From: a virus
IMG/VR virus record: IMGVR_UViG_3300046543_000431
Location: 1 to 47,481 of that record
Direction: 5' to 3' (one strand)
Length of the DNA stretch: 47,481 nucleotides
Every line of letters begins with the position of its first letter. Within the stretch, counting starts at the first letter, position 1. The notes under the pieces are model-generated. The model did no database searches, was not told the DNA's origin, and was given only the letters and a program-made list of their open reading frames with translations. This document shows positions 32,037 to 40,047 of the stretch, one piece after another. A program made the position numbers and the translations under genes.

Positions 32037-32039
32037 CCT

Positions 32040-33419
32040 ATGGCCGATCAAGTTGACATGCCGCGCCCCGGCGAACCGATCTCGCTCACCGAACTGCGCC
32101 GCATGGGCAGGATCGCGAGCGCCGACGCCGCCACGCTCGGCAGCGCGGGCCAGCAGAGCTTCCGCTCGATCACGGGCAGCGGCATCGTCGGCAAGGCACG
32201 ACAAGTGTTTCTGATTCGACTGACGGACGTAAACGACGACATCGGCAAGGGGATTGTCCCGTCCTATTCGTGGGATGAGGTCATCAAGCAGCAGGATCAG
32301 ATTGTTGTGCCGTCGCCGAATCGCGGCCACACGTTCGATATGTTCCCAGCGCTCGACATTAACAACAACGCCGACGCGATCCTTGACCGCGTGTACGCCG
32401 CGTGGTTGTCTCAGGACGGGCTGAGTGTGCAATTCGACGCGGGATGTTGCACCAATCAGCCAGAGCCCGCGGATAGCTGCTGCCATTGCCTGTACGATCC
32501 GTATTGCTTCAAATCCGTGCCGTACCTGTTTGAATCCATCGTGACGGGGTTCTCTTCATCCGGCGGCGGAACGTGGGGAGACTTCAACGCAACGCATTGG
32601 TTCGCGGCTCAGCCGGAAGAACAGCACAACAACACAATCGGATCGTTTTCATGGATCAATCCTACAGGGCTGCCCGCCGGGAACTACGATTGGCTTCGCG
32701 CGCCCGATGCGATCGACTACCTTTTTAAAAATGCCGTTCCATACAAGGCCGTCGGACTGCGGCGAAAGGGCAACCTCGGCAAGGGTCGCGGCGGCGTACT
32801 TCTGACCGGAGATACGTTCGGCGCTCCGGCAAAAACGGTGGTGTATTTCTACAACTCCGGTTTCGAGACTGGAATCGCTGTCTATTCGTCGCCGCTGCCC
32901 TTATGCAGCGGTGGCCCGCTGACTCTGACCTACGATACAGTATTATCATCGGCGCTGCCCGGAACCGTGACAAAGCCCGCGTCAATCAGTCTGAGTATTG
33001 CAGGTACGGCCCCTTGCCAACCGCCCGCGTGCGCTGGCATCAATCCGGGTTGCGGGACTCGTGGCATATTCCTTTACTCCGGCGTGACGGACGCTGCCAA
33101 ACTATGGCGGACGAACGGCGGCCAGTTCACTCATACGCCAATGATTCTTTACCCCGTCAGCCCGTGTATCTGGGAAGGGTATTACTGGGACAATTCCGCG
33201 ATCAATCCCGACATCGGGCGTCTGAGTTGCCGTCTGACGTATTTGGGCGGTACGGTATGGCAGGCGGATATGTGGGAAAATGTTCAATTCGGGACAATCA
33301 TGGCGACATTCCAGGGCGCGGTAACGGCCCCGTGTGACCCGAATTCGGCGAAGACAATTCCCCGAACGGTTGATTACACCGGGAACGTTGACACGCCGAC
33401 GACTTTCACCTTCTACTAA
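32040..33419 (+). CDS. Putative tail tip / receptor-binding protein
   Basis: A 459-residue protein with Cys-rich middle (CCTNQPEPADSCCHCLYDPY), Gly/Ser/Thr-rich beta regions and a C-terminal domain from about residue 330 (CAGINPGCGTRGIFLYSGVT onward). As the last large gene of the tail operon it is the natural place for a tip or receptor-binding protein. The Cys clusters suggest metal binding or disulfides on the virion. No family recognised. Confidence 0.5.
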   Translation: MADQVDMPRPGEPISLTELRRMGRIASADAATLGSAGQQSFRSITGSGIVGKARQVFLIRLTDVNDDIGKGIVPSYSWDEVIKQQDQIVVPSPNRGHTFDMFPALDINNNADAILDRVYAAWLSQDGLSVQFDAGCCTNQPEPADSCCHCLYDPYCFKSVPYLFESIVTGFSSSGGGTWGDFNATHWFAAQPEEQHNNTIGSFSWINPTGLPAGNYDWLRAPDAIDYLFKNAVPYKAVGLRRKGNLGKGRGGVLLTGDTFGAPAKTVVYFYNSGFETGIAVYSSPLPLCSGGPLTLTYDTVLSSALPGTVTKPASISLSIAGTAPCQPPACAGINPGCGTRGIFLYSGVTDAAKLWRTNGGQFTHTPMILYPVSPCIWEGYYWDNSAINPDIGRLSCRLTYLGGTVWQADMWENVQFGTIMATFQGAVTAPCDPNSAKTIPRTVDYTGNVDTPTTFTFY

Positions 33420-33421
33420 CC

Positions 33422-33697
33422 ATGACCCCCGAACAAGCAAAGCGAGCGGTAGACGAACGGTTGCGAGGGCGACGGGCCGCCGAACCCGCCGAACCGTCGC
33501 GCCCGACGTGCAAGGAGCTCGGCCCGGTTTTGCGCCCGACGGAATTGAAAGCCTACGGGTTTGAGATACGGTCGTGTGGGTGTCTAGGAAAAATCCGTGT
33601 GTGCGGGCTGCACGACTTTTGCACAACTGCCGAGCCGTACAAGGAAACCCATTGTTGCGAAACGTGTAACGAACACACGGAGATCGGCGCGGAGTGA
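33422..33697 (+). CDS. Small Cys-rich protein
   Basis: A 91-residue protein. After a charged Arg/Ala helix it has CKELGPVL then CGCLGKIRVCGLHDFC and CCETCNEH. Similar short Cys-rich ORFs accompany tail genes in planctomycete genomes, where their role is not known. It ends 7 bases before the convergent stop of the leftward gene. Confidence 0.55.
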   Translation: MTPEQAKRAVDERLRGRRAAEPAEPSRPTCKELGPVLRPTELKAYGFEIRSCGCLGKIRVCGLHDFCTTAEPYKETHCCETCNEHTEIGAE

Positions 33698-33704
33698 GGG
33701 AGCG

Positions 33705-34247
33705 CTACTTCCCCGTGAACTCTTCGCATTTTTTAAGAGTGGCATTTGTTAATATGACGTTCAAACATTCAGGCGTGGGGCGGTGAAAATACGTATCTTC
33801 ATATGCCGCGGCTGAGAACCGCACGTGATTCGGGTTAGCCTCACTAAACGGGATTTGTTTCAGAGTTTTTTTCGCGACGTCGCTCGCACCTTTGGTGGTG
33901 AGATAAATGCGAATGCCGGATTTTTCGTCGGGGTCGCTGCAAAAGTAAACCCCCGAACCTTCATCGTAGAATTTCGCATACCCCACCCAATCCGTGATCC
34001 CGTTCGCTGCGATCTCCTTTTTCACCTTCTCGCACCATGCCTTTTCATCCTTCGCCAGTTCGTCCTGCGCTTCTTTGCGGGCCAGCGCGTTTTTGATCTT
34101 CGGCAGTTCGGCCCAACGCGCGTCGATCTTTTTGAGTTCGGACAGAATTTCGGCCTGGAACTTGGACGGCGGGTTGAGTTCCTTTTTCGTCGGCTGGGCG
34201 ACGACGAACATCGGGCAGACGATGGCGAGAATGATGGCGAAACGCAT
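33705..34247 (-). CDS. Leftward secreted protein (moron candidate)
   Basis: A 180-residue protein with a clear signal peptide (MRFAIILAIVCPMFVVAQP), a Lys-rich helical region and a C-terminal mixed region ending CLNVILTNATLKKCEEFTGK. AAGGAG lies 9 bases before the start. It is the only leftward gene outside the lysogeny module, has its own upstream AT-rich promoter region and sits in isolation after the tail operon. This is the typical set-up of a lysogenic-conversion gene expressed from the prophage. Function unknown. Confidence 0.65.
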   Translation of the reverse strand: MRFAIILAIVCPMFVVAQPTKKELNPPSKFQAEILSELKKIDARWAELPKIKNALARKEAQDELAKDEKAWCEKVKKEIAANGITDWVGYAKFYDEGSGVYFCSDPDEKSGIRIYLTTKGASDVAKKTLKQIPFSEANPNHVRFSAAAYEDTYFHRPTPECLNVILTNATLKKCEEFTGK

Positions 34248-34325
34248 GGGGTGGCTCCTTACTCGGATAGACGCGAAACACCGGATATTTTTCGCGCCGC
34301 CACGCGAACGGCAATAGAGAAATCT

Positions 34326-34415
34326 ATTATAATGACATTTATGGGTAGAAAAGTATAATTAACGGACTTTTTTAGACACGATTTGATTGACAAACCGCGC
34401 GAAATTGTTTAGTTT
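34326..34415. promoter_or_regulatory. Divergent promoter region
   Basis: An AT-rich 213-bp gap separates the leftward secreted-protein gene from rightward genes. On the minus strand TATAAT (34331-34326) and TATACT (34357-34352) are -10 candidates. On the plus strand TTGACA (34387-34392) with 17 bp to TAGTTT (34410-34415) is a reasonable promoter for the small genes starting at 34461. Confidence 0.5.
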
Positions 34416-34460
34416 GATTTCATTCGACTGACTCTGGGCGAATGGATAGGACACACTCGC

Positions 34461-34589
34461 ATGAAAACCTTCCGCTACCTCCGCTGTCTCTGCCTGCATC
34501 GCGCCGCGTGGTTCCGCGTGTTCACGGGCGCGGAGTGGGAAGAGTGGGTCTGCAATCGGTGCAAGGCACAATGGTATCGACACCGATGA
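34461..34589 (+). CDS. Tiny Cys-containing protein
   Basis: A 42-residue protein, MKTFRYLRCLCLHRAAWFRV... ending VCNRCKAQWYRHR. CLC and CNRC may hold one zinc ion. Its stop overlaps the next ATG (ATGA). Below the size many gene callers accept; supported by coupling and promoter position. Confidence 0.5.
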   Translation: MKTFRYLRCLCLHRAAWFRVFTGAEWEEWVCNRCKAQWYRHR

Positions 34590-34783
34590 TCGTCGCCGTC
34601 GTCCTCATCGTGTTCCTTCTCGCCGTGCGGCTTGCCGTGCTGTGGGTCGCGGCACTGTTTCAGCTTGGCGTGTTCGCGAAGGAATTCGCTGATGTTGGAC
34701 ATTACGACGGGATGATGATGACTCCTTCGTTACGCGCGAAGGTGCTGTATCTGCGGGAGCAAGATCGGAGGGACGCAGCATGA
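34586..34783 (+). CDS. Small membrane protein
   Basis: A 65-residue protein with one strong N-terminal transmembrane segment (MIVAVVLIVFLLAVRLAVLW) and a soluble helical tail. ATG 34586 is chosen for its ATGA overlap; ATG 34571 is an in-frame alternative. Together with the two following genes it forms a tightly overlapped set of small proteins. A holin-like or lysis-accessory role is possible but not shown. Confidence 0.55.
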   Translation: MIVAVVLIVFLLAVRLAVLWVAALFQLGVFAKEFADVGHYDGMMMTPSLRAKVLYLREQDRRDAA

Positions 34784-34989
34784 GCGAATGGCAACCGATT
34801 GAGACTGCGCCGAAAGATGGAGAGACGCCGGTACTGACATGGTATCCGAAGGCGTATCAAGGAAAAGGCGGTCATTACGTTATGCTCTGGCAGGATGGGA
34901 AATGGTGGGCGATTCCGGGAGCGTTCGAGTTGAAGCCAACGCACTGGATGCCGCTCCCCTCGCCGCCGTCTACGGAGTCCGCAGCATGA
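34780..34989 (+). CDS. DUF551-like small protein
   Basis: A 69-residue protein, SEWQPIETAPKDGETPVLTW... WMPLPSPP, a good match in pattern to the short phage proteins of the DUF551 type (start EWxPIETAPKDG, end HWMPLPxPP). It overlaps both neighbours by ATGA. A related copy is at 8375-8596. Function unknown. Confidence 0.7.
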   Translation: MSEWQPIETAPKDGETPVLTWYPKAYQGKGGHYVMLWQDGKWWAIPGAFELKPTHWMPLPSPPSTESAA

Positions 34990-35072
34990 CCGACGCGCTC
35001 GCCTGGTGGTTGATCGAAATATCGCTCGCGGCGTTGCCGTGGCTGGCGTGGGAACTTTTCAAAGGAGAATAA
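34986..35072 (+). CDS. Micro-membrane peptide
   Basis: A 28-residue, Trp/Leu/Ala-rich hydrophobic peptide (MTDALAWWLIEISLAALPWL...) overlapping the previous stop as ATGA. It would be a single short membrane helix. Its stop is followed after 4 bases by the next GTG. A possible lysis or antiholin peptide; size makes certainty low. Confidence 0.45.
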   Translation: MTDALAWWLIEISLAALPWLAWELFKGE

Positions 35073-35076
35073 AACC

Positions 35077-35583
35077 GTGAATCGCATTCGTCTTTTCGCA
35101 ATCGCAACGTGCGTGTTTGGGCTGTGGCAGTTCCCCGGCGTGACGAGGGCGCAGAACGTGGGTAGCTGCCCATGCAAGGCCGATGGAAGCCCATGCCTTT
35201 GCGTCCCGGCTTCACGCTGTCCGAATTGCCCCGTGACGCATCACGCGACGCAGTTCGTTACCATCGCCGTGGACCCGCTGGACGCCAAGATCGCCCGACT
35301 GCGTGCGGAACTCGCGGCCCTGCGCGGCGAGACGATTGCGGCCCCGGTTGTCGCGCGGGGCCATTGGGAGAAGCGGTGCAACGGCGTGTCCTGTTCGATG
35401 GTATGGGTCGCGGACGCGGGCTTTGCGGTAAGTACACCGCCGGTCGCGTCGGCCACGGTGACGGCGACTGTGACGAGCGCATGCCCGACGGCTGCGGTCG
35501 CGACGGGGCCAGTGCGGGCGTTCTTCGCGGCGCGGCCGGTCGTGGCGTGGTTCCAGAGTCGGCCGCGACTGTTCCATCGGTAA
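35077..35583 (+). CDS. Secreted Cys-rich protein
   Basis: A 168-residue protein with signal peptide (VNRIRLFAIATCVFGLWQFP ending VTRAQ), a Cys cluster (CPCKADGSPCLC, CPNC) and a short coiled coil (DAKIARLRAELAALRGE), then Ala/Thr-rich low complexity. GTG start behind AAAGGAG. Probably exported and disulfide-bonded or metal-bound. Possibly a spanin-like or envelope protein given the lysis-region context. Confidence 0.55.
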   Translation: MNRIRLFAIATCVFGLWQFPGVTRAQNVGSCPCKADGSPCLCVPASRCPNCPVTHHATQFVTIAVDPLDAKIARLRAELAALRGETIAAPVVARGHWEKRCNGVSCSMVWVADAGFAVSTPPVASATVTATVTSACPTAAVATGPVRAFFAARPVVAWFQSRPRLFHR

Positions 35584-35634
35584 TTTTCACATCGCCCTTC
35601 GCCCCATCCTTCCCCCTAACAACGAGACTCCCCT

Positions 35635-37185
35635 TTGAAACGAAATCTCTTCTCCCTGTTCGCCGTCCTCGCGTTCGGCAGCTTCGCGATCATGCTGGCC
35701 GGCGCTCAACCGCCTCCCGCGCAACCCGACCCCGCGAAAGTCGCCGAGGCCGCGAAGCTCGAAGCCGAAGTCGCCGCGGCGAAGGCCGCGAAAGCCGCGA
35801 AGGAAAACCCGCCCGCGCAACCGGAAACCGCCGAACCAGCCGGCAAGTTCGGGCGCATCAAGCCCAAGCAAATCGTCGAAGGCGACAAGTTCAAAGTGGT
35901 CGTTTCCCCGTCCGGCACGCGGCACGTCGTCCCGAAGCTCGCCGCGTACATGAAACCCGCGACAGTCGCACTCCCGACGACCGTGGATTATGCGACAAAG
36001 GCGATGGCGTCTATCGGACGCATGTACAAGAATGATTCACTGGGTGACTGCGTGATCGCGGGAAAGATGCACCAACTTGGCGTATGGTCCGCGAACGATT
36101 CGGATTCCGGCGGCGTTGTTCTCGCAACCGATGCCGAAGTCGTGAGTCAGTATCACTCAATCTGCGGGGCCGGCGATAACGGCTGCGTCATCACCGACGT
36201 TCTCGACACGATGAAATCGAAGGGCATGACGGCGGGCGGCAAGTCGTACAAGATCGACGGGTATGTGTCGATCGACAACACGAACGTCAATGAAGTCAAA
36301 ACCGCGTTGTACCTGTTCGGCTCGTTGACGCTGGGGATCGACTTGCCCTCCGCGTGGGCCAATTCATCAAACAACGGAATCTGGGACACGACGAACACGG
36401 GCATCGTCGGCGGCCATGATGTACCCGCCGTTGGGTTTAACGATACGGGCGTGGTAATCGCGACGTGGGCGGGCTTACGCACGATTACCTGGAAAGCGTT
36501 CACGTCGAAAAAATGGATCACGGAACTCTACGCGCAACTGGCCCCGCTGTGGTACGGCAGCGACAAGCTCGCGCCGTGCGGCGTGGACGCGGTGACGCTG
36601 AAAACGGACCTCGACGCGCTGGGCGGCGGCACGATTCCGCCGGTCACTCCACCAGTTCCCCCGATTCCTGTTCCTGTTCCGCCAACGCCGGAACCGCCGC
36701 TCGTTGGCGACGTGACGCTAACCGCGGCCGAAGTCAAGGTATTGCAGGGCGTGTTCGCGAAGCTGGGCATCGGCGGCGGTGCGCCAGGCCCAACCGACCG
36801 CACCGAGCAATTTGCCGACGATACGACGATTCAGGACAAGATTTCCGCGGCGTTGGCCGAGAAGGACGCCGCCGACGGGACTCGCCACGCGGAGCGGTAC
36901 GAACGACTCCGCAAGCGGCCGTTGGAACACAAGATTTTCATGCGAATGCTCGTCAGGGACATGAAGAAAACGGATGCGGGCAAAGCCCTCATGGCGCAGT
37001 ACGACAGCGGGGCGCTGCCGCCGGGCTTCTTGGATAACCTCGCCAAGTTCCTGGCCGCGATTGCTCCGCTCATCATCGAAATCCTGAAGCTGTTCGGCAT
37101 CGGCGGGGCGGCGTGGTGTCTGCCGTTTGGTATGCGGCGGCTACGCAATCAACTCCGCAACGCGGACTGGCCGACTAAGGCATAA
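35635..37185 (+). CDS. Secreted papain-like cysteine protease fold protein
   Basis: A 516-residue protein from a TTG start (35635) with signal peptide (KRNLFSLFAVLAFGSFAIML AGA). After an Ala/Lys/Glu linker, residues about 115-310 resemble a C1/papain-like domain: NDSLGDCVIAGKMHQL carries the likely nucleophile Cys and IVGGHDVPAVGFNDTGVVIA the likely His. A Pro-rich hinge follows, then a helical C-terminal domain with a membrane-like segment (LAAIAPLIIEILKLFGIGGA). It could be a lysis enzyme, an injected or exported protease, or an adhesin. No classical endolysin is visible elsewhere. Confidence 0.65.
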   Translation: MKRNLFSLFAVLAFGSFAIMLAGAQPPPAQPDPAKVAEAAKLEAEVAAAKAAKAAKENPPAQPETAEPAGKFGRIKPKQIVEGDKFKVVVSPSGTRHVVPKLAAYMKPATVALPTTVDYATKAMASIGRMYKNDSLGDCVIAGKMHQLGVWSANDSDSGGVVLATDAEVVSQYHSICGAGDNGCVITDVLDTMKSKGMTAGGKSYKIDGYVSIDNTNVNEVKTALYLFGSLTLGIDLPSAWANSSNNGIWDTTNTGIVGGHDVPAVGFNDTGVVIATWAGLRTITWKAFTSKKWITELYAQLAPLWYGSDKLAPCGVDAVTLKTDLDALGGGTIPPVTPPVPPIPVPVPPTPEPPLVGDVTLTAAEVKVLQGVFAKLGIGGGAPGPTDRTEQFADDTTIQDKISAALAEKDAADGTRHAERYERLRKRPLEHKIFMRMLVRDMKKTDAGKALMAQYDSGALPPGFLDNLAKFLAAIAPLIIEILKLFGIGGAAWCLPFGMRRLRNQLRNADWPTKA

Positions 37186-37600
37186 CCCTGGGGTTAGAAT
37201 ATTCTAACCCGGAATATCCCCTGAGCTAACCCCAGGGTTAGAATACTCCGCGGTAGAATATCCCGGCGGGTTAACCCAACGGCTAGAATATTCGGGGTTA
37301 GAATATTCTAGGGTTAACCCAGGGTTAGAATATTCTAGAAGTGGGTTAACCCGAATATTCCGCGTTTTTCATCGAGGATTCACGGGGTTAGGTTAGCACT
37401 GGGCTAGAATATTCTAGCTCAAGGTTAAATCAGAGCTAGAATATTTCGGGTTAGAACAGAATATCCCAGGGTTATGCTAGCCGGAATATTCTGGGTTAGT
37501 CCGGGGTTAACCCGAGGTTAGCCCAGGGTTAGCATGGGGCTAGTCCAGGGTTAGCACGGGATATTTCGGGGTTAGTTCAGGGCTAGTTCAGGGTAACCGT
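37186..37600. repeat. Palindromic AATATT / GTTAAC repeat island
   Basis: This 442-bp gene-free gap is built from two motifs. GAATATTC occurs perfectly at 37197, 37286, 37301, 37328, 37353, 37407 and 37484, with variants (GAATATCC, GAATACTC, GAATATTT) at about six more sites; GGGTTAACCC occurs at 37268, 37311, 37343 and 37504. Copies are usually set in GGGTTAG or GGCTAG context, and 37191-37210 is a perfect 20-bp palindrome. It has no coding frame. Possible roles are replication origin, partition or packaging site, or a multi-site protein-binding array. Confidence 0.93.
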
Positions 37601-37627
37601 TCTTTCTCTCAACCGGAGGCATCGACA

Positions 37628-37813
37628 ATGGACAAGACGAAACTAACCGCAGTCGTGAAAGCGACGATCGACGAACTGTTCGTCCAACTCGCGGCGAAGG
37701 CGGCGGGCCATCCGCTCGCGGCCCACGCGGTCGATTTCTTCAAGCGCGAGGCCGACAAGCTCGAAGCCGACGTGGTTGCGGAACTGGTGAACGAGTTTGC
37801 GCCGACGCCGTGA
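37628..37813 (+). CDS. Small helical protein
   Basis: A 61-residue all-helical protein (ATIDELFVQLAAKAAGHPLA, FFKREADKLEADVVAELVNE) with a CCGGAGG ribosome site. It is the first gene after the palindromic repeat island, and could be a partner that binds it, though no DNA-binding motif is clear. Function unknown. Confidence 0.55.
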   Translation: MDKTKLTAVVKATIDELFVQLAAKAAGHPLAAHAVDFFKREADKLEADVVAELVNEFAPTP

Positions 37814-37855
37814 GTCTTCCCCAATCGCCCTAACCCTTAAACCGAAAGGAAAGTA

Positions 37856-38185
37856 ATGGCACTGGCAAAACACCCGCACGGCTTCCCGATGCCGCATGAG
37901 GCAGCGGAAACAAAATCGACGCGGATTGGGAAAGACAATGGCGATGGGCCGAATTCAACGTCGGCTATCCCACGAATGGACGGCATCGGCAAAACGCTGG
38001 AAGAGGCGCGGCTGACGCTCGCAAATACAATCGCGGCAATTCGCGGGGCAGTTCCCGGCGATCCATTAAAAAAGGATGTGCCGTGCAGATCTCTCGAAAC
38101 ATCAATCGGCGAAGTGGAAAATCTCGCGCTGGAAGTGCGAGATATGGCACAAGAAATCCGCGACCGTATCGGCGAATGTGCGTGA
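37856..38185 (+). CDS. Hypothetical protein
   Basis: A 109-residue protein with a His/Pro-rich polar N-terminus and a helical C-terminal half (TLEEARLTLANTIAAIRGAV, SIGEVENLALEVRDMAQEIR). Ribosome site AAAGGAAAG. A phage-type small accessory protein; not recognised. Confidence 0.5.
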   Translation: MALAKHPHGFPMPHEAAETKSTRIGKDNGDGPNSTSAIPRMDGIGKTLEEARLTLANTIAAIRGAVPGDPLKKDVPCRSLETSIGEVENLALEVRDMAQEIRDRIGECA

Positions 38186-38212
38186 ACCCTCCCGCTTGGG
38201 TTACGGGCGGGG

Positions 38213-38246
38213 CCGCCGTTCGATGGAAGCACGGGCGGCGGTTTTA
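38213..38246 (+). terminator. Candidate intrinsic terminator
   Basis: CCGCCG (38213-38218) and CGGCGG (38236-38241) form a 6-bp GC stem with a 17-nt loop, followed by TTTTA. The long loop makes it a modest candidate. Confidence 0.35.
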
Positions 38247-38273
38247 ATGACTCCAAACCGAAAGGTGAACCTC

Positions 38274-38444
38274 GTGAAAAAGTGCATGAGATGCCACGGG
38301 CAGAAAACGATACCGGACCAAATGGAACGCATCACGGCGTTCTCATCGCGCGTTCTTAGTCGGATTCAATGTCCGGCGTGCAAAGGCACGGGCAAGGCCG
38401 AACCGAAGAAGACGGCCCAGCAACCGGCTGTCGCGTCGTCTTGA
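38274..38444 (+). CDS. Small CxxCxG zinc protein
   Basis: A 56-residue protein with CMRCHGQK (residues 4-11) and CPACKGTGK (about 33-41), the paired DnaJ-like zinc motif. GTG 38274 is chosen because AAAGGTG precedes it and the motif starts at once; ATG 38223 and 38247 are longer options. Tiny proteins of this type are frequent in this genome. Function unknown. Confidence 0.5.
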   Translation: MKKCMRCHGQKTIPDQMERITAFSSRVLSRIQCPACKGTGKAEPKKTAQQPAVASS

Positions 38445-38537
38445 GCTTCGTCCGGAGGGGAGAGGCCGGGCGAAGGATGGCGGGCCGTCGTTTTGCAAGA
38501 GGGCGGCGGCTCGCCGAATTTCTGGGGGATGCAACCT

Positions 38538-38933
38538 ATGCTCGCCGTCTCGATCGATTTCGCTTCCGGCATCATCGTCGGCTACGATGCGAACTCCGAC
38601 ACGTTCGGCCTGTTTGTGTCAGGGCCGCGCTCCGGCATCAGCGGCGAGGCCATCGGCCTGGATTTCTGCACGCAGGCCTTTGAAGGAGACCTCCGCACGC
38701 CGATGGATATTTCGCTGTTCGACGTGAACCACAACGGCCCCACGACCTGGGGGACGACGATTTCCGACATCCCCGGCGACAACGGGATTCTCTGCTATGT
38801 CCGCGCGAACATCCAGAAACAAGGCGAGACGACGGTATACGACCCGCCGGACCACGCACAATGCCACAAGATCAATTTGTTTCAAGACGGAACGTTTACC
38901 CGCGCCGCGGAACTCGGCAGCTATCCGGGGTAA
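38538..38933 (+). CDS. Hypothetical beta protein
   Basis: A 131-residue, beta-rich protein (MLAVSIDFASGIIVGYDANS, FGLFVSGPRS, MDISLFDVNHNGPTTWGTTI). ATG 38538 fits the GGGGG site; ATG 38529 adds three residues. Not recognised. It lies two bases before the next start, so the pair is probably coupled. Confidence 0.5.
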   Translation: MLAVSIDFASGIIVGYDANSDTFGLFVSGPRSGISGEAIGLDFCTQAFEGDLRTPMDISLFDVNHNGPTTWGTTISDIPGDNGILCYVRANIQKQGETTVYDPPDHAQCHKINLFQDGTFTRAAELGSYPG

Positions 38934-38935
38934 CG

Positions 38936-39232
38936 ATGCGCGACGACTGGCTTTGCGCTGGGTGCGGGGCCGTGGCGCTGACGGCTATAATTGTGGCAAT
39001 GGTCGATTACTATGTCGTCCAGCCGTGGCGGGAGCGGAAAGAGAACCGGCGGGCATTGGAGTTGCAACAGGAGGTTGAGGCGCGGCGGGCAACTTGCCCC
39101 GTGCCGATCAACCACGACCACGAGACGCAACTGGAATCCAGCGGGCCTCCCGCCGCGGCGAGTACGACGGAGATGCCCATAATCCCGGAACAGAAGTTCC
39201 ACAGCGGGCCGAAGAACGACCACGATTTTTGA
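38936..39232 (+). CDS. Membrane-anchored small protein
   Basis: A 98-residue protein: short N-terminus, one transmembrane segment (GAVALTAIIVAMVDYYVV), then a charged helix (WRERKENRRALELQQEVEAR) and a polar tail ending HSGPKNDHDF. This topology resembles an inner-membrane spanin or Rz-like subunit but without other support. It precedes the methyltransferase gene. Confidence 0.5.
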   Translation: MRDDWLCAGCGAVALTAIIVAMVDYYVVQPWRERKENRRALELQQEVEARRATCPVPINHDHETQLESSGPPAAASTTEMPIIPEQKFHSGPKNDHDF

Positions 39233-39240
39233 GGGACGGG

Positions 39241-39957
39241 ATGCGACCGACTTTCGAGAGCGAACATTGCCAATTGTGGCTTGCGGATTGCCGCGACGTG
39301 CTGCCGTGTATTCCAGGTTTGGATTGCGTGATAACTGACCCACCGTTCGGCATCAACTACGCGAACCGACGCGGCGATATGGTCCCCAAGGTATTCGATG
39401 GAGCATTGAAGAACGACGAATCGCAAGAGGTAGGACAAGCGATCATTGACGAATGCTTCAAGCGTGAATGGCCCGTCTGCACGTTTGCCCACCATCGCAA
39501 GCCGTGGGCAGGAATCTGGCGTCAATGGCTCGTCTGGGACAAAGGGCCGGCAGTAGGCGGCGGCGGCGACTTGGCTACCTGCTGGAAGTTTACCTGGGAA
39601 CTGATTCAGGTCGGTGGGTTCGGGAAGCTGAACGGACAACGGGATAGCGCGGTTCTGCGATATTGGATCGGCCAGACGAATATGCACGAACACCCGACAC
39701 AAAAGCCGGTTGCCCTGATGACGTACCTCATTAAAAAACTGACCACGGCAAACGACGTTGTTGCCGATTTCTTCATGGGAAGCGGAACAACATTAGTATC
39801 GGCAATCAGGGCGGGGCGATGTGCGATTGGGGTTGAGTCAGACGAACGATACTTCGACATCGCCGTGAAGCGAATTCAAGAGGCCGAGGGCGTCGGCTCG
39901 TTGTTCGACCCGACCCACAAGCCCGAACCCGTCGATATGTTCGCCGGGTCAGTATGA
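39241..39957 (+). CDS. Orphan DNA methyltransferase (beta-class N6-A/N4-C)
   Basis: A 238-residue Dam/DpnA-like enzyme. The catalytic motif is DPPF at residues 33-36 (ITDPPFGINYANRRGD), and the SAM-binding motif DFFMGSGTTLVSAIRAGR lies near 178-195, so the order is that of beta-class amino-methyltransferases. HPTQKPVALM precedes motif I, as expected. No restriction gene is nearby, so it probably protects phage DNA from host nucleases or controls expression. Phe at the DPPY tyrosine is a known variant. Target not predictable. Confidence 0.9.
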   Translation: MRPTFESEHCQLWLADCRDVLPCIPGLDCVITDPPFGINYANRRGDMVPKVFDGALKNDESQEVGQAIIDECFKREWPVCTFAHHRKPWAGIWRQWLVWDKGPAVGGGGDLATCWKFTWELIQVGGFGKLNGQRDSAVLRYWIGQTNMHEHPTQKPVALMTYLIKKLTTANDVVADFFMGSGTTLVSAIRAGRCAIGVESDERYFDIAVKRIQEAEGVGSLFDPTHKPEPVDMFAGSV

Positions 39958-40047
39958 GCCACGATTTTTGATCGTGCCGCCAAGACCGCGGCGAACCCTC
40001 ACGGCGGGGACTATGGGGATATTGTCCTAACACTGAAGGGTGATGCA

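Noticed and set aside
37186-37600. Telomere-like or CRISPR array interpretation of the GGGTTAG repeats
   Set aside because: Spacing is irregular, units are palindromic rather than unit-spacer arrays, and no cas or telomere-resolution gene is near.
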